64,000 bases of DNA from Escherichia sp. ESNIH1 (GCA_002918705.1 PQKR01000006.1:124001-188000); one strand, 5' to 3'. Shown: positions 22,967 to 34,768, counted from the stretch's first letter. Numbers and translations are program-made. Notes: generated by a model not told the origin, from the sequence alone.

Positions 22967-24469
22967 ATGACTATTTTTGATAACTACGAAGTATGGTTTG
23001 TGATTGGCAGCCAGCATCTCTATGGCCCGGAGACCCTGCGTCAGGTCACGCAGCACGCTGAGCAGGTGGTGAACGCGCTGAACAGCGAAGCCAAACTGCC
23101 CTGCAAGCTGGTGCTGAAGCCGCTGGGCACCTCGCCGGATGAGATCACCGCGATCTGCCGCGACGCTAACTACGACGATAAGTGTGCGGGCCTGGTGGTG
23201 TGGCTGCACACCTTCTCCCCAGCCAAAATGTGGATCAACGGCCTGACTATCCTCAACAAGCCGCTGCTGCAGTTCCATACCCAGTTCAATGCCTCCCTGC
23301 CGTGGGACAGCATCGACATGGACTTTATGAACCTGAACCAGACCGCGCACGGCGGCCGCGAGTTCGGCTTCATCGGTGCGCGGATGCGTCAGCAGCACAG
23401 CGTGGTGACCGGCCACTGGCAGGATCGCAAAGCCCAGCAGCGCATCGGGGCATGGATGCGTCACGCGGTCTCGAAACAGGATACCCGCCATCTTAAAGTG
23501 TGCCGTTTCGGCGACAACATGCGTGAAGTCGCGGTAACCGACGGCGATAAAGTGGCAGCCCAGATCAAGTTCGGCTTCTCGGTGAATACCTGGGCGGTGG
23601 GCGATCTGGTGCAGGTGGTTAACGACATCAGCGAAGGCGATATCAGCGCGCTGGTGGATGAGTATGAGAGCAGCTACCGCCTGACCGCTGCCGCGCAGGT
23701 TAACGGTGATAAACGCCAGAACGTGATTGACGCGGCCCGTATCGAGCTGGGCATGAAACGCTTCCTCGAGCAGGGCGGCTTCCACGCCTTCACCACCACC
23801 TTTGAAGATCTGCACGGTCTGAAGCAGCTCCCGGGCCTCGCCGTGCAGCGCCTGATGCAGCAGGGCTACGGCTTTGCGGGCGAAGGCGACTGGAAAACCG
23901 CCGCCCTGCTTCGCATCATGAAGGTGATGGCAACCGGTCTGCAGGGCGGCACCTCCTTTATGGAGGACTACACCTACCACTTTGAGGACGGCAACGATCT
24001 GGTGCTTGGCTCCCATATGCTGGAAGTGTGTCCGACCATCGCCCTGGATGAGAAACCGATCCTCGACGTGCAGTACCTTGGCATCGGCGGCAAAGCCGAT
24101 CCGGCTCGCCTGATCTTCTCTACCAAAACCGGCCCGGCGATCAACGCCAGCCTGATCGATCTTGGGGATCGTTTCCGCCTGCTGGTGAACTGCGTGGATT
24201 CCGTCGAAACCCCGCACCAGCTGCCGAAGCTGCCGGTCGCTAACGCGCTGTGGAAAGCCCAGCCGGATCTGGCCACCGCCTCTGAGGCGTGGATCGTTGC
24301 CGGGGGCGCGCACCACACCGTCTTCAGCCACGCGCTGGATCTTAGCGATATGCGCCAGTTCGCCGAGCTGCACGATATTGAGCTGGCGGTGATCGATAAC
24401 GACACCCGCCTGCCGGCGTTCAAAGATGCGCTGCGCTGGAACGAAGTCTATTACGGTTCAAAACGTTAA
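22967..24469 (+). CDS. araA: L-arabinose isomerase
   Basis: AraA converts L-arabinose to L-ribulose using Mn2+. The 500 residues match E. coli. The metal and catalytic region around residues 306-350 ([25 protein letters not shown]) and the C-terminal histidine pair ([12 protein letters not shown]) are intact. It follows araB by 10 bases with AAGGA as ribosome site. Confidence 0.98.
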   Translation: MTIFDNYEVWFVIGSQHLYGPETLRQVTQHAEQVVNALNSEAKLPCKLVLKPLGTSPDEITAICRDANYDDKCAGLVVWLHTFSPAKMWINGLTILNKPLLQFHTQFNASLPWDSIDMDFMNLNQTAHGGREFGFIGARMRQQHSVVTGHWQDRKAQQRIGAWMRHAVSKQDTRHLKVCRFGDNMREVAVTDGDKVAAQIKFGFSVNTWAVGDLVQVVNDISEGDISALVDEYESSYRLTAAAQVNGDKRQNVIDAARIELGMKRFLEQGGFHAFTTTFEDLHGLKQLPGLAVQRLMQQGYGFAGEGDWKTAALLRIMKVMATGLQGGTSFMEDYTYHFEDGNDLVLGSHMLEVCPTIALDEKPILDVQYLGIGGKADPARLIFSTKTGPAINASLIDLGDRFRLLVNCVDSVETPHQLPKLPVANALWKAQPDLATASEAWIVAGGAHHTVFSHALDLSDMRQFAELHDIELAVIDNDTRLPAFKDALRWNEVYYGSKR

Positions 24470-24479
24470 GTCATTAAAT

Positions 24480-24545
24480 GCCCGGTGGCACTTCGTTTAC
24501 CGGGCCTACGTTTTGTAGGCCGGATAAGCGTAGCGCCATCCGGCG
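24480..24545. repeat. REP pair between araA and araD
   Basis: Two inverted REP units (CCCGGTGGCACTTCGTTTACCGGG and GTAGGCCGGATAAGCG type) lie in the araA-araD spacer. Intra-operon REPs can stabilise the upstream message and set different levels of AraA and AraD. Confidence 0.87.
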
Positions 24546-24556
24546 TGGAGAGATGA

Positions 24557-25252
24557 ATGCTAGACGATCTCAAACGCCAGGTGCTGGAAGCCAACCTGGC
24601 GCTGCCGAAACATAATCTGGTCACCCTCACCTGGGGCAACGTCAGCGCCGTCGATCGCGAGCGCGGCGTGTTTGTCATTAAGCCCTCCGGCGTCGACTAC
24701 AGCGTCATGACGGCAGAGGATATGGTAGTGGTGAGCATCGAAACCGGCGAGGTGGTCGAAGGGACGAAAAAACCCTCCTCCGACACCCCAACCCACCGCC
24801 TGCTCTATCAGGCTTTCCCGACCATCGGCGGCATTGTGCATACCCACTCGCGCCACGCCACTATCTGGGCGCAGGCGGGACAGTCCATTCCGGCCACCGG
24901 TACCACCCACGCCGACTACTTCTATGGCCCCATCCCCTGCACTCGCAAGATGACCGATGCCGAGATTAACGGCGAGTATGAGTGGGAGACCGGCCAGGTG
25001 ATCGTCGAGACCTTTAATACCCAGGGGATCGACGCCGCCCAGATGCCTGGCGTGCTGGTGCACTCCCACGGTCCCTTTGCCTGGGGCAAAAACGCCGACG
25101 ACGCGGTGCATAACGCCATCGTGCTGGAGGAGGTCGCCTACATGGGCATCTTCTGCCGCCAGCTCACCCCGGATCTGCCTGCCATGCAGCAGACGCTGCT
25201 GGATAAACACTACCTGCGCAAGCACGGGGCGAAGGCCTATTACGGCCAGTAA
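24557..25252 (+). CDS. araD: L-ribulose-5-phosphate 4-epimerase
   Basis: AraD makes D-xylulose 5-phosphate, the last step before the pentose phosphate pathway. The 231-residue class-II-aldolase-like protein has zinc ligands in [14 protein letters not shown] (around residue 95) and [11 protein letters not shown] (around 171), very close to E. coli. Preceded by the REP pair, with GGAGAG as ribosome site. Confidence 0.98.
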   Translation: MLDDLKRQVLEANLALPKHNLVTLTWGNVSAVDRERGVFVIKPSGVDYSVMTAEDMVVVSIETGEVVEGTKKPSSDTPTHRLLYQAFPTIGGIVHTHSRHATIWAQAGQSIPATGTTHADYFYGPIPCTRKMTDAEINGEYEWETGQVIVETFNTQGIDAAQMPGVLVHSHGPFAWGKNADDAVHNAIVLEEVAYMGIFCRQLTPDLPAMQQTLLDKHYLRKHGAKAYYGQ

Positions 25253-25254
25253 GA

Positions 25255-25270
25255 CTGTATAAAAACCCAG
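25255..25270 (+). promoter_or_regulatory. LexA (SOS) box upstream of polB
   Basis: CTGTATAAAAACCCAG matches CTG-N10-CAG and lies at the same place as the known LexA site of E. coli polB, 58 bases before the start codon; a -10-like TATAAT follows at 25291-25296. This supports SOS induction of polB. Confidence 0.85.
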
Positions 25271-25280
25271 CTAAACTACT

Positions 25281-25315
25281 GAAACCAGGCTATAATAACG
25301 CCTGGTTTTATTTTA
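25281..25315 (+). terminator. Hairpin closing araBAD
   Basis: AAACCAGGC and GCCTGGTTT form a 9-bp stem with a T-rich tail, about 30 bases after araD. It overlaps the polB promoter region, so the -10 element lies in the loop. Confidence 0.75.
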
Positions 25316-25327
25316 TGAGAAGACGGC

Positions 25328-27685
25328 GTGGCGCAGGCGCAAGAAGGCTTTTTACTGACCCGGCACTGGCGGGATACCCCGCAGGGCACCGAGATCGAAT
25401 TGTGGCTGGCAACCGATAGCGGCCCGCTGCGGGTGGTGCTGCCCGTACAGGAGTCGGTGGCGTTTATCCCCTCGGCGCAGGTGCCCCAGGCGCAGCGGAT
25501 CCTGGCGGGTGAAAGCCACTATCGCCTGACGCCGCTTGAGCTTAAGGACTTCAGCCGCCAGCCGGTGCACGGCCTCTACTGCCGCGCCCATCGCCAGCTG
25601 ATGCGCTATGAGAAGCTGCTTCGCGAGGGCGGCGTAACCCTTTACGAAGCCGACGTCCGCCCGCCGGAGCGTTTTCTGATGGAGCGCTTTATCACCGCCC
25701 CGGTGTGGGTCAGCGGCGAAGCGCGCGACGGCGCGCTGGTAAACGCCCGTCTAAAGCCCAGCCCGCACTACCGCCCGCCGCTGAAGTGGGTGTCGCTGGA
25801 TATCGAAACCACCCGTCATGGCGAGCTGTACTGCATCGGGCTGGAAGGGTGCGGCCAGCGCACGGTCTATATGCTCGGGCCGGAAAACGGCGACGCCTCG
25901 GGGCTCGATTTCCATCTGGAGTACGTTGCCAGCCGTCGACAGCTGCTGGAGAAGCTCAACGCCTGGTTTGCCACCCACGATCCGGACGTGCTGATCGGCT
26001 GGAACGTGGTGCAGTTCGATCTGCGCATGCTGCAAAAGCACGCCGAGCGCTACGGCGTCCCGCTGCGGCTGGGGCGCGGCAACAGCGAGCTGGAGTGGCG
26101 CGAGCATGGCTTCAAGAACGGCGTCTTCTTTGCACAGATGGCGGGCCGGCTAATTATCGACGGCATCGACGCCCTGAAGTCCGCCTTCTGGAATTTCCAG
26201 TCATTCTCTCTTGAGTCGGTAGCCCGGGAGCTGCTCGGTGAGGGCAAGTCGATCGATAACCCGTGGGACAGAATGGACGAGATCGAGCGACGCTTCAATG
26301 AAGATAAGCCCGCCCTCGCCACCTATAACCTGAAAGACTGCGAGCTGGTGACGCGCATTTTCCATAAGACCGCGATCATGCCCTTCCTGCTCGAGCGCGC
26401 CTCGGTCAACGGCCTGCCTGTGGATCGCCACGGCGGGTCAGTGGCCGCCTTCAGCCACCTCTATTTTCCGCGCATGCACCGGGCGGGCTATGTGGCCCCG
26501 AATCTCGGTGCCGTGCCGCCGCAGGCCAGCCCCGGCGGCTACGTGATGGACTCCACCCCCGGCCTGTATGACTCGGTGCTGGTGCTGGACTATAAGAGCC
26601 TCTACCCGTCGATCATCCGCACCTTTCTGATCGATCCGGTGGGGCTGATAGAGGGCATGGCGCAGCCGGATGAGGCCCACAGCAGCGAAGGCTTTCTCGG
26701 GGCGTGGTTCTCCCGCGAGAAGCACTGCCTGCCGGAGATCGTCGGCCAGATCTGGCACGGCCGCGACGAGGCCAAACGCCAGGGCAACAAACCGCTCTCC
26801 CAGGCGCTGAAGATCATCATGAACGCCTTCTACGGCGTGCTGGGCACCAGCGCCTGCCGCTTCTTCGATCCCCGGCTGGCATCGTCGATCACCATGCGCG
26901 GGCATGAGATCATGCGTCAGACCAAAACGCTGATCGAATCCCAGGGCTACGAGGTGATCTACGGCGACACGGACTCTACCTTCGTCTGGCTGAAGCACGC
27001 CCATAGCGAAGAGCAGGCCGCCCGCATCGGCCAGACGCTGGTGGTGCAGGTTAATGACTGGTGGCGAGAGCATCTTGCCAGCAAAGGCTTAACCAGCGCG
27101 CTGGAGCTGGAGTTCGAAACCCACTTCTGCCGCTTCCTGATGCCAACTATTCGCGGGGCGGATACCGGCAGCAAGAAGCGCTACGCCGGGCTGATTCAGG
27201 AGGGCGACAGCCAGCGCATGGTCTTCAAAGGGCTGGAGACGGTGCGCACCGACTGGACGCCGCTGGCGCAGACGTTCCAGCAGGCGCTCTACCTGCGCAT
27301 TTTCCGCCGCGAGCCGTATCAGGATTACATTCGCGAGACTATCGCCCAGCTGATGGCGGGCGAGCTGGATAGCCAGCTGGTCTATCGCAAGCGCCTGCGC
27401 CGTCCGCTGGCGGAGTATCAGCGCAACGTGCCGCCGCACGTGCGGGCGGCGAGGCTGGCGGATGAGCAGAACCAGAAGCGCGGTCGAGCGTTGCAGTACC
27501 AGAAGCGCGGCACCATTAAGTACGTCTGGACCACCCACGGCCCCGAGCCGGTGGACTACCAGCAGTCGCCGCTGGATTACGATCACTACCTGACCCGTCA
27601 GCTCCAGCCGGTAGCGGAGGGCATTCTGCCGTTTATGGGCGATGACTTTGCTACACTGGTTACGGGGCAGATGGGACTCTTCTAA
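25328..27685 (+). CDS. polB: DNA polymerase II
   Basis: PolB is the SOS-inducible family-B DNA polymerase used in replication restart and lesion bypass. It is 785 residues (E. coli 783). Visible motifs: exonuclease [12 protein letters not shown] near residue 157, polymerase motif [12 protein letters not shown] near 420, motif [10 protein letters not shown] near 497 and motif C YGDTDSTF near 545. The start is GTG at 25328, the codon giving [14 protein letters not shown]. The C-terminus GQMGLF carries the sliding-clamp-binding motif. Confidence 0.97.
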   Translation: MAQAQEGFLLTRHWRDTPQGTEIELWLATDSGPLRVVLPVQESVAFIPSAQVPQAQRILAGESHYRLTPLELKDFSRQPVHGLYCRAHRQLMRYEKLLREGGVTLYEADVRPPERFLMERFITAPVWVSGEARDGALVNARLKPSPHYRPPLKWVSLDIETTRHGELYCIGLEGCGQRTVYMLGPENGDASGLDFHLEYVASRRQLLEKLNAWFATHDPDVLIGWNVVQFDLRMLQKHAERYGVPLRLGRGNSELEWREHGFKNGVFFAQMAGRLIIDGIDALKSAFWNFQSFSLESVARELLGEGKSIDNPWDRMDEIERRFNEDKPALATYNLKDCELVTRIFHKTAIMPFLLERASVNGLPVDRHGGSVAAFSHLYFPRMHRAGYVAPNLGAVPPQASPGGYVMDSTPGLYDSVLVLDYKSLYPSIIRTFLIDPVGLIEGMAQPDEAHSSEGFLGAWFSREKHCLPEIVGQIWHGRDEAKRQGNKPLSQALKIIMNAFYGVLGTSACRFFDPRLASSITMRGHEIMRQTKTLIESQGYEVIYGDTDSTFVWLKHAHSEEQAARIGQTLVVQVNDWWREHLASKGLTSALELEFETHFCRFLMPTIRGADTGSKKRYAGLIQEGDSQRMVFKGLETVRTDWTPLAQTFQQALYLRIFRREPYQDYIRETIAQLMAGELDSQLVYRKRLRRPLAEYQRNVPPHVRAARLADEQNQKRGRALQYQKRGTIKYVWTTHGPEPVDYQQSPLDYDHYLTRQLQPVAEGILPFMGDDFATLVTGQMGLF

Positions 27686-27817
27686 GTGGTGACTATCATC
27701 TCAGCATCCAGTACCATAGCGCCCTTTCCAATCCTGGCCCCAATTTTTTGACGCGCTGTCGTTCTCTGACGGTGGTCTAACTATTGCCTGCAATTTGAGA
27801 TATAGAGCCGAATAAAT

Positions 27818-30724
27818 ATGCCTTTTACACTTGGTCAACGCTGGATCAGCGATACAGAAAGCGAACTCGGACTGGGAACCGTTGTGGCGATGGATGCGCG
27901 TACCGTTACGCTGCTCTTCTCCTCAACCGGAGAGAACCGTCTCTACTCCCGCAGTGACTCCCCGGTTACTCGCGTAATGTTTAATCCAGGCGATACGGTG
28001 ACCAGCCACGAAGGCTGGCAGCTCACCATTGATGACGTAAAAGAGCAAAACGGTCTGCTGACCTATACCGGCACGCGCCTGGATACTGGCGAAACCGACG
28101 TGGCGCTGCGTGAAGTGCTGCTCGACAGCAAGCTGGTGTTCAGCAAGCCGCAGGACCGCCTGTTCGCCGGGCAGATCGACCGTATGGATCGCTTCTCCCT
28201 GCGCTACCGCGCGCGTAAATACCAGAGTGAGCAGTACCGGATGCCGTGGAGCGGCCTGCGTGGCCAGCGCACCAGCCTGATCCCGCACCAGCTGCACATT
28301 GCCCATGAAGTGGGCCGCCGCCACGCGCCGCGCGTGCTGCTGGCGGATGAGGTTGGCCTGGGTAAAACCATCGAAGCGGGGATGATCCTGCACCAGCAGC
28401 TGCTGGCCGGTGCGGCAGAGCGCGTGCTGATCGTGGTGCCGGAAACGCTGCAACACCAGTGGCTGGTGGAGATGCTGCGCCGCTTCAACCTGCGCTTTGC
28501 GCTGTTTGATGACGAACGCTACGCGGAAGCGCAGCACGAGGCCGATAACCCGTTTGAGACCGAACAGCTGGTGATCTGCTCCCTGGACTTCGTGCGCCGC
28601 AGCAAGCAGCGCCTGGAGCACCTGTGTGACGCCGAGTGGGATATGCTGGTGGTCGATGAGGCGCACCACCTGGTGTGGAGCGAAGAGGCACCGAGCCGCG
28701 AGTACATGGCGATTGAACAGCTGGTCGAGCGCGTGCCGGGCGTCCTGCTGCTGACCGCGACGCCGGAGCAGCTGGGCCTGGAGAGCCACTTCGCCCGTCT
28801 GCGCCTGCTGGATCCGAACCGCTTCCACGACTTTGAGCAGTTTGTTGAAGAGCAGCAGAACTACCGCCCGGTAGCCGATGCCGTGGCGATGCTGCTGGTG
28901 GGCAAGCATCTGAGCGACAGCGAGCTGAACACCCTAAGCGAGCTGATTGGCGAGCAGGATATCGAACCGCTGCTGCAAACCGCTAACAGCGATCGCGACG
29001 GCGCAGAGGCCGCGCGCCAGGAGCTGGTCTCCATGCTGATGGACCGCCACGGCACCAGCCGCGTTCTGTTCCGTAACACCCGTAACGGCGTGAAAGGCTT
29101 CCCGAAACGCGAGCTGCACACCATCAAGCTGCCGCTGCCGACCCAGTACCAGACCGCTATTAAGGTCTCCGGCATTATGGGGGCACGCAAAAGCGCTGAA
29201 GAGCGCGCCCGCGACATGCTCTACCCGGAGCAGATCTATCAGGAGTTCGAGGGCGACACCGGCACATGGTGGAACTTCGATCCGCGCGTGGAGTGGCTGA
29301 TGGGCTACCTGACCAGCCACCGTTCGCAGAAGGTGCTGGTGATCTGCGCCAAGGCTGCCACCGCCCTCCAGCTGGAGCAGGTGCTCCGCGAGCGGGAAGG
29401 CATCCGTGCCGCCGTGTTCCACGAAGGCATGTCCATCGTTGAGCGCGACCGCGCCGCCGCCTGGTTTGGCGAAGAGGACAGCGGCGCGCAGGTGCTGCTC
29501 TGCTCGGAGATCGGCTCCGAAGGGCGTAACTTCCAGTTCGCCAGCAACCTGGTGATGTTCGATCTGCCGTTTAACCCGGATCTGCTGGAGCAGCGTATCG
29601 GTCGTCTGGATCGTATCGGCCAGGCCCACGATATCCAGATCCACGTCCCCTATCTGGAAAAGACCGCCCAGTCGGTGCTGGTGCGCTGGTTCCACGAAGG
29701 CCTCGACGCCTTTGAGCACACCTGCCCTACCGGCCGCACTATCTACGACCAGGTGCACAGCGATCTGATTGGCTACCTCGCCGCGCCGGAAGAGACCGAA
29801 GGCTTCGACGAGCTGATCAAAACCTGCCGCGAACAGCACGAAGCGCTGAAGGCCCAGCTCGAGCAGGGCCGCGATCGCCTGCTGGAGATCCACTCCAACG
29901 GCGGCGAAAAAGCGCAGGCGCTGGCGGAGAGCATTGAAGAGCAGGATGACGATACCGGGCTGATTAGCTTTGCCATGAACCTGTTTGATATCGTGGGCGT
30001 CAACCAGGACGATCGCGGTGAGAACATGATCGTGCTGACCCCATCCGATCACATGCTGGTTCCGGACTTCCCGGGCCTGCCGGAAGATGGCTGCACCATC
30101 ACCTTTGAGCGTGACGTGGCCCTGTCGCGGGAAGATGCCCAGTTCGTGACCTGGGAGCACCCGCTGATCCGCAACGGTCTGGATCTGATCCTCTCCGGCG
30201 ATACCGGCAGCAGCACCATCTCCCTGCTGAAAAACAAGGCGTTGCCGGTAGGCACCCTGCTGCTTGAGCTGATCTACGTCGTTGAGGCACAGGCACCGAA
30301 GCAGCTTCAGCTTAACCGCTTCCTGCCTGCCACGCCGGTGCGTATGCTGCTGGATAAAAACGGCAACAATCTTGCCGCCCAAGTGGAGTTTGAGACCTTC
30401 AACCGCCAACTGAGCGCGGTCAACCGTCACACCGGCAGCAAGCTGGTGAATGCGGTGCAGCAGGACGTGCACGCGATCCTGCAGCTGGGTGAAGCACAGA
30501 TCGAGAGCGCGGCGAAGGCGCTGATCGCCGCGGCGCGCCAGGAGGCGGATGAACGTCTCTCTGCAGAGCTGTCTCGTCTGGAAGCGCTGAAGGCGGTAAA
30601 CCCGAACATCCGTGATGATGAGCTGGCCGCCATCGAGAGCAACCGTCAGCAGGTGCTTGATAGCCTTGCCCAGGCGGGCTGGCGTCTCGATGCCCTGCGT
30701 CTTATTGTGGTCACGCACCAGTAA
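27818..30724 (+). CDS. rapA: RNA polymerase recycling ATPase RapA
   Basis: RapA (HepA) is the Swi2/Snf2 ATPase that binds RNA polymerase and promotes its recycling. It has 968 residues as in E. coli: N-terminal Tudor-like domains (about 1-107), Walker [13 protein letters not shown] (about 177-188), DEAH box VVDEAHHL (about 278) and the helicase C domain with [18 protein letters not shown]. Separate promoter likely in the 132-base gap after polB. Followed after 12 bases by rluA. Confidence 0.98.
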   Translation: MPFTLGQRWISDTESELGLGTVVAMDARTVTLLFSSTGENRLYSRSDSPVTRVMFNPGDTVTSHEGWQLTIDDVKEQNGLLTYTGTRLDTGETDVALREVLLDSKLVFSKPQDRLFAGQIDRMDRFSLRYRARKYQSEQYRMPWSGLRGQRTSLIPHQLHIAHEVGRRHAPRVLLADEVGLGKTIEAGMILHQQLLAGAAERVLIVVPETLQHQWLVEMLRRFNLRFALFDDERYAEAQHEADNPFETEQLVICSLDFVRRSKQRLEHLCDAEWDMLVVDEAHHLVWSEEAPSREYMAIEQLVERVPGVLLLTATPEQLGLESHFARLRLLDPNRFHDFEQFVEEQQNYRPVADAVAMLLVGKHLSDSELNTLSELIGEQDIEPLLQTANSDRDGAEAARQELVSMLMDRHGTSRVLFRNTRNGVKGFPKRELHTIKLPLPTQYQTAIKVSGIMGARKSAEERARDMLYPEQIYQEFEGDTGTWWNFDPRVEWLMGYLTSHRSQKVLVICAKAATALQLEQVLREREGIRAAVFHEGMSIVERDRAAAWFGEEDSGAQVLLCSEIGSEGRNFQFASNLVMFDLPFNPDLLEQRIGRLDRIGQAHDIQIHVPYLEKTAQSVLVRWFHEGLDAFEHTCPTGRTIYDQVHSDLIGYLAAPEETEGFDELIKTCREQHEALKAQLEQGRDRLLEIHSNGGEKAQALAESIEEQDDDTGLISFAMNLFDIVGVNQDDRGENMIVLTPSDHMLVPDFPGLPEDGCTITFERDVALSREDAQFVTWEHPLIRNGLDLILSGDTGSSTISLLKNKALPVGTLLLELIYVVEAQAPKQLQLNRFLPATPVRMLLDKNGNNLAAQVEFETFNRQLSAVNRHTGSKLVNAVQQDVHAILQLGEAQIESAAKALIAAARQEADERLSAELSRLEALKAVNPNIRDDELAAIESNRQQVLDSLAQAGWRLDALRLIVVTHQ

Positions 30725-30736
30725 CAGGAACCCGTT

Positions 30737-31396
30737 ATGTTGATGGAGCCCTACAATCCGCCACTGTCGCCCTGGCTGGTCGTGTTATACCAGGACGAGC
30801 ACATTATGGTGGTCAACAAGCCGAGCGGCCTGCTCTCTGTGCCGGGGCGGCTGGACGAGCATAAAGACAGCGTGATGACGCGCATTCAGCGCGACTATCC
30901 GCTGGCGGAGTCGGTGCATCGTCTGGATATGGCCACCAGCGGCGTGATCGTAGTGGCCCTCACCAAAGCGGCGGAGCGGGAGCTAAAGCGCCAGTTCCGC
31001 GAGCGCGAGCCGAAGAAGCAGTACGTGGCCCGCGTGTGGGGACATCCTGAAAAGGCGGAGGGTCTGATCGATCTGCCGCTGATCTGCGACTGGCCTAACC
31101 GCCCAAAGCAGATGGTGTGTCATGAGACCGGTAAGGCGGCGCAGACCGAGTATACGGTGCTGGAGTATGCGGCGGATAACACCGCACGCGTGCAGTTGAA
31201 GCCCATTACCGGGCGTTCGCACCAGCTGCGCGTGCATATGCTGGCGTTGGGCCACCCGATCCTTGGCGACCGCTTCTACGCCACGCCCGAGGCGCTGGCG
31301 ATGGCACCCCGCCTGCAGCTGCACGCCGAGATGTTGACCATCACGCATCCGGCGTACGGCACCAGCATGACCTTTAAAGCGCCCGCTGATTTCTAG
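30737..31396 (+). CDS. rluA: 23S rRNA/tRNA pseudouridine synthase RluA
   Basis: RluA isomerises U746 of 23S rRNA and U32 of several tRNAs. The 219-residue protein has the catalytic motif VHRLDMATSG (Asp near residue 64) and the family LKPITGRSHQLRVHM segment. It closely follows rapA, as in E. coli. In E. coli the next gene would be djlA; here yggN follows, which marks a rearrangement junction. Confidence 0.97.
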   Translation: MLMEPYNPPLSPWLVVLYQDEHIMVVNKPSGLLSVPGRLDEHKDSVMTRIQRDYPLAESVHRLDMATSGVIVVALTKAAERELKRQFREREPKKQYVARVWGHPEKAEGLIDLPLICDWPNRPKQMVCHETGKAAQTEYTVLEYAADNTARVQLKPITGRSHQLRVHMLALGHPILGDRFYATPEALAMAPRLQLHAEMLTITHPAYGTSMTFKAPADF

Positions 31397-31420
31397 CAGG
31401 CGTTTACCTGCGGGCGGGCG

Positions 31421-32140
31421 TTACTTCAGCCCGCTCACCAGCGTCTTGCGGCTCTCTTCGAGGGAGATAACGCGGCTGCATACCGCCTTACCGAACTGCT
31501 CAAAGTCCGCTTCCTGATTCTTCCACTCGCTTTGAATCGCGGTTTGCAGGCCGCCGAGGCTACCCATCACGCTCTGCAACGGGTTACCGCCGCCTTTCAG
31601 CACCGCCTGAGCACCCATCTCGTTAATACTGTCCTGCAGGATGCCGCCCATTGCCTGGTTCACCAGCTGCTGACCGTTAGCGCGTACCTCATCAATCGCC
31701 TTATAGTGAAAAGCGAGGCCGTCGCTGCGATGCTCAATAATACGGTTCATCTGCTCTTTCAGCTGCGCGTCGAGCTTGGTTAAGCGCCCGCGCATGTTGC
31801 TGCTTTGACCCACTTCTTTAGCAATGATCTTATCCAGCGCCACGCGGCCCTTCTCAACGCGGCTACGCGCGCCCTCGTCGATCCACGGCAGCGCGCTGCG
31901 CAGATCGGCCTGATAATCTTTGGCCTGTTCGCGCTGGGCAGCGCTGAGGCTATACTGCTTGCCGTTGAACATGACGTTGCCGTCTGGGGTCATCACCAGA
32001 TTGCCGTTCTCACCCACCACCTGCACGGTTTGCGGGTTGAGGATCACGTCGTCACGCGGGTTTACGCTACATTTGTATTCTGCCTGGGCGGTGAAGGCGG
32101 TTGCCGCCAGTGCCGCAGCCAGCAGCGCTTTGCGCATCAT
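31421..32140 (-). CDS. yggN: Periplasmic DUF2884 protein YggN
   Basis: A 239-residue exported protein of unknown role (DUF2884). The signal peptide MMRKALLAAALAATAFTAQA is followed by EYKCSVNPRDD; the remainder is largely helical. The ATG at 32140 is preceded by GGAG with a 5-base spacer and gives the E. coli length; longer in-frame starts have no conserved sequence. Downstream in the same direction order of E. coli (mutY/trmB/yggL/yggN). Convergent with rluA with only 24 bases between. Confidence 0.95.
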   Translation of the reverse strand: MMRKALLAAALAATAFTAQAEYKCSVNPRDDVILNPQTVQVVGENGNLVMTPDGNVMFNGKQYSLSAAQREQAKDYQADLRSALPWIDEGARSRVEKGRVALDKIIAKEVGQSSNMRGRLTKLDAQLKEQMNRIIEHRSDGLAFHYKAIDEVRANGQQLVNQAMGGILQDSINEMGAQAVLKGGGNPLQSVMGSLGGLQTAIQSEWKNQEADFEQFGKAVCSRVISLEESRKTLVSGLK

Positions 32141-32198
32141 AAAAGCTCCTGTCCTGTAGAGACAAAACGGGCCGGCAATCGCCAGCCCCGATAGTGAC

Positions 32199-32525
32199 TT
32201 AGTCCCACCAGACGTCAAAAAGTTCGCTGATGCGCACATCTTCAAAGCCGCGGCCTTCCAGCCACTTACGCACGCTAGCCTGATGCTCTTCGGTGCACTT
32301 GCCAATCTCCTGCTTGCAGATCAGCCCCTCCCAGACCAGGTAGCCGCTGCCGTCAAAGGCCAGCTTGTTTGGCTCAATCACCTCGTTGATGAAGGCATCA
32401 ACCGTCTGGTCGATCTGCTCCTCAGAGGTGCCCTCCGGGAAACGCCAGGCGACGGAAAAGCCCAGCTCCTGGAACTCATCGATATGTAACTTCTTACGCA
32501 GACGACGGCTACGGTTTGTTGCCAT
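32199..32525 (-). CDS. yggL: DUF469 family protein YggL
   Basis: A 108-residue cytosolic protein reported to associate with the 50S ribosomal subunit in E. coli. It begins [23 protein letters not shown] and ends ELFDVWWD, nearly identical to E. coli. The ATG at 32525 overlaps the trmB TAA by one base, indicating translational coupling. Confidence 0.96.
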   Translation of the reverse strand: MATNRSRRLRKKLHIDEFQELGFSVAWRFPEGTSEEQIDQTVDAFINEVIEPNKLAFDGSGYLVWEGLICKQEIGKCTEEHQASVRKWLEGRGFEDVRISELFDVWWD

Positions 32526-33244
32526 TATTTTACCCTCTCGAACATTAAGTCCCATACGCCGTGGCCAAGACGATGACCACGCTGTTCAAATTTGGTTACC
32601 GGGCGCGTCTCCGGGCGCGGTACATAGTCGCCGCTCTCAGAGCGGTTTTGGTATCCGTCGATTGCGGACATCACTTCCAGCATGTGCTCGGCGTAGGCTT
32701 CCCAGTCGGTCGCCATATGGAAGACGCCGCCCAGCTTCAGCTTGCCCTTCACCAGTTCGGCAAACGGCGTCTGCACGATACGGCGTTTATTATGGCGCGC
32801 TTTATGCCACGGGTCAGGGAAAAAGAGCTGCACCATGTTAAGCGAGTTGTCCGGGATCATCTTGTGCAGCACTTCTACCGCGTCGTGACACATCACGCGC
32901 AGGTTCTCCACCCCCTCTTCGTGAGCGGTGGCGAGGCACGCCCCCACGCCCGGGGAGTGGACCTCAATACCGAGGAAGTTCTGCTCCGGCCTGGCTTTCG
33001 CCATCGCCACCAGCGACGCGCCCATACCAAAGCCAATCTCCAGAGTCACCGGCGCATCGCGGCCAAACAGCGCGGTGAAATCCAGCGGCTGCTCGCTAAA
33101 CTCAACGCCCATCACCGGCCAAAAGTTATCCAGCGCGTGCTGCTGCCCCTTGGTCAGACGGCCCTGGCGGCGGACGAAGCTGCGAATACGGCGCAGCGGG
33201 CGACCGTTTTCATCAAATTCGGGTGAAATGACGTCGTTGTTCAT
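32525..33244 (-). CDS. trmB: tRNA (guanine-N7-)-methyltransferase
   Basis: TrmB makes m7G46 in the variable loop of tRNAs. It has 239 residues as in E. coli, with the SAM-binding segment [11 protein letters not shown] near residue 69 and [20 protein letters not shown] near 155. It is divergent from mutY with about 155 bases between starts. Confidence 0.97.
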   Translation of the reverse strand: MNNDVISPEFDENGRPLRRIRSFVRRQGRLTKGQQHALDNFWPVMGVEFSEQPLDFTALFGRDAPVTLEIGFGMGASLVAMAKARPEQNFLGIEVHSPGVGACLATAHEEGVENLRVMCHDAVEVLHKMIPDNSLNMVQLFFPDPWHKARHNKRRIVQTPFAELVKGKLKLGGVFHMATDWEAYAEHMLEVMSAIDGYQNRSESGDYVPRPETRPVTKFEQRGHRLGHGVWDLMFERVK

Positions 33245-33399
33245 AGGTGTTTAGTCTGCTTGTGAGAGTGTTCGGGAAACGGGCATTATCCAAAGTTAAT
33301 AGCCGGATGCAAGCACCGGAAAGTTCCGGTTTACAGCCCGGTGCCGCTGTGCTGCAATCTGGCCCCTTAATCATGCAACTCGGAACTCCTGCTTTGACC

Positions 33400-34452
33400 A
33401 TGCACGCGTCTCAGTTTTCAGCCCAGGTGCTGGAGTGGTACGACAAATTCGGGCGCAAAACCCTGCCCTGGCAAATCGAAAAAACGCCCTACAAAGTATG
33501 GCTCTCTGAGGTGATGTTGCAACAAACGCAGGTGGCGACGGTTATCCCCTACTTTGAGCGCTTTATGGCGCGTTTCCCGACGGTGACCGATCTGGCCCGC
33601 GCGCCCATCGACGAGGTGCTGCATCTGTGGACCGGGCTGGGCTACTACGCCCGCGCGCGCAACCTGCACAAGGCGGCGCAGCAGGTGGCTGACCAGCACG
33701 GCGGCGTGTTCCCGGATACCTTTGAGGAGGTTGCCGCCCTACCGGGCGTCGGACGATCAACGGCGGGGGCGGTGCTCTCCCTTGCGCTCGGCAAACACTT
33801 TCCTATTCTTGATGGTAACGTGAAGCGCGTGCTGGCCCGCTGCTACGCCGTTGAGGGCTGGCCAGGCCGCAAAGAGGTGGAGAAGCGCCTGTGGGAGATC
33901 AGCGAAAAGGTGACGCCCGCCGAGGGCGTGGCGCAGTTTAACCAGGCGATGATGGATCTTGGCGCGACGGTCTGCACCCGCTCGAAGCCGAAGTGTACGC
34001 TCTGCCCGCTGAACAACGGCTGTATCGCCTATGCCAACGGGAGCTGGGCGCAGTATCCGGGCAAAAAGCCGAAGCAGACGCTGCCGGAGCGCACCGGTTT
34101 TCTGCTGCTGATGCAGCACGGTGAGACGGTCTGGCTTGAGCGCCGTCCGCCAACTGGCCTGTGGGGCGGCCTCTACTGCTTCCCGCAGTTTAGCGATGAC
34201 GCGGCCCTGCGCGACTGGCTGGCGCAACGGCAGATTCAGGCCGATACTCTTACCGAGCTCAACGGATTTCGCCATACATTCAGCCATTTCCATCTGGATA
34301 TTGTGCCGATGTGGCTTCCCGTGTCCTCCTTCACGTCATGCATGGATGAGGGAACAGGTCTCTGGTATAACTTAGCCCAGCCGCCGTCGGTGGGCCTGGC
34401 CGCGCCGGTAGAGCGCCTGTTACAACAATTACGCGCGGGCGCACCCGTTTAG
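33400..34452 (+). CDS. mutY: Adenine DNA glycosylase MutY
   Basis: MutY removes adenine paired with 8-oxoguanine. The 350-residue protein has the catalytic Glu37 ([11 protein letters not shown]), the helix-hairpin-helix [11 protein letters not shown] with the following Asp in [10 protein letters not shown] (about 138), the [4Fe-4S] ligand pattern C-X6-C-X2-C-X5-C ([17 protein letters not shown]) near 192-208, and a C-terminal NUDIX-like domain. The ATG at 33400 ([11 protein letters not shown]) matches E. coli; the open frame upstream is not conserved. Confidence 0.97.
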   Translation: MHASQFSAQVLEWYDKFGRKTLPWQIEKTPYKVWLSEVMLQQTQVATVIPYFERFMARFPTVTDLARAPIDEVLHLWTGLGYYARARNLHKAAQQVADQHGGVFPDTFEEVAALPGVGRSTAGAVLSLALGKHFPILDGNVKRVLARCYAVEGWPGRKEVEKRLWEISEKVTPAEGVAQFNQAMMDLGATVCTRSKPKCTLCPLNNGCIAYANGSWAQYPGKKPKQTLPERTGFLLLMQHGETVWLERRPPTGLWGGLYCFPQFSDDAALRDWLAQRQIQADTLTELNGFRHTFSHFHLDIVPMWLPVSSFTSCMDEGTGLWYNLAQPPSVGLAAPVERLLQQLRAGAPV

Positions 34453-34477
34453 CGCCGCGACATCACGAGGAGTGACC

Positions 34478-34747
34478 ATGAGCAGAACCATTTTTTGTAC
34501 CTTCCTGGGCCGCGAAGCGGAAGGCCAGGACTTCCAGCTCTATCCGGGCGATCTGGGCAAGCGGATCTACAACGAGATCTCCAAAGAAGCCTGGTCCCAG
34601 TGGCAGCAGAAGCAGACCATGCTCATCAATGAGAAGAAGCTCAACATGATGAACGTGGAGCACCGCAAGCTGCTGGAAGAGGAGATGGTGAACTTCCTGT
34701 TCGAAGGAAAAGACGTACATATCGAAGGCTATAAGCCACAAGATTAA
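34478..34747 (+). CDS. yggX: Iron-sulfur cluster protection protein YggX
   Basis: YggX helps Fe(II) trafficking and protects iron-sulfur clusters from oxidation; it is in the SoxRS regulon in E. coli. The 89-residue protein starts [20 protein letters not shown] with the conserved Cys7. The ATG at 34478 follows AGGAG by 5 bases. Co-directional with mutY, probably co-transcribed, and with its own terminator. Confidence 0.96.
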   Translation: MSRTIFCTFLGREAEGQDFQLYPGDLGKRIYNEISKEAWSQWQQKQTMLINEKKLNMMNVEHRKLLEEEMVNFLFEGKDVHIEGYKPQD

Positions 34748-34768
34748 GGGCCTCGGCCCTTTTTTTGG
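34747..34768 (+). terminator. Terminator after yggX
   Basis: AGGGCC/GGCCCT forms a short GC-rich hairpin with a T7 tail directly after the yggX stop. Confidence 0.85.

Noticed and set aside
22688..24373. A 561-codon open frame antisense to araA/araB
   Set aside because: Long antisense frames are common in GC-rich genes with biased third positions; the sequence has no known motif, and araA and araB are certain.
28934..30718. A 594-codon open frame antisense to rapA
   Set aside because: Shadow of rapA; composition is typical of reversed GC-rich coding sequence and no ribosome site or homology is visible.
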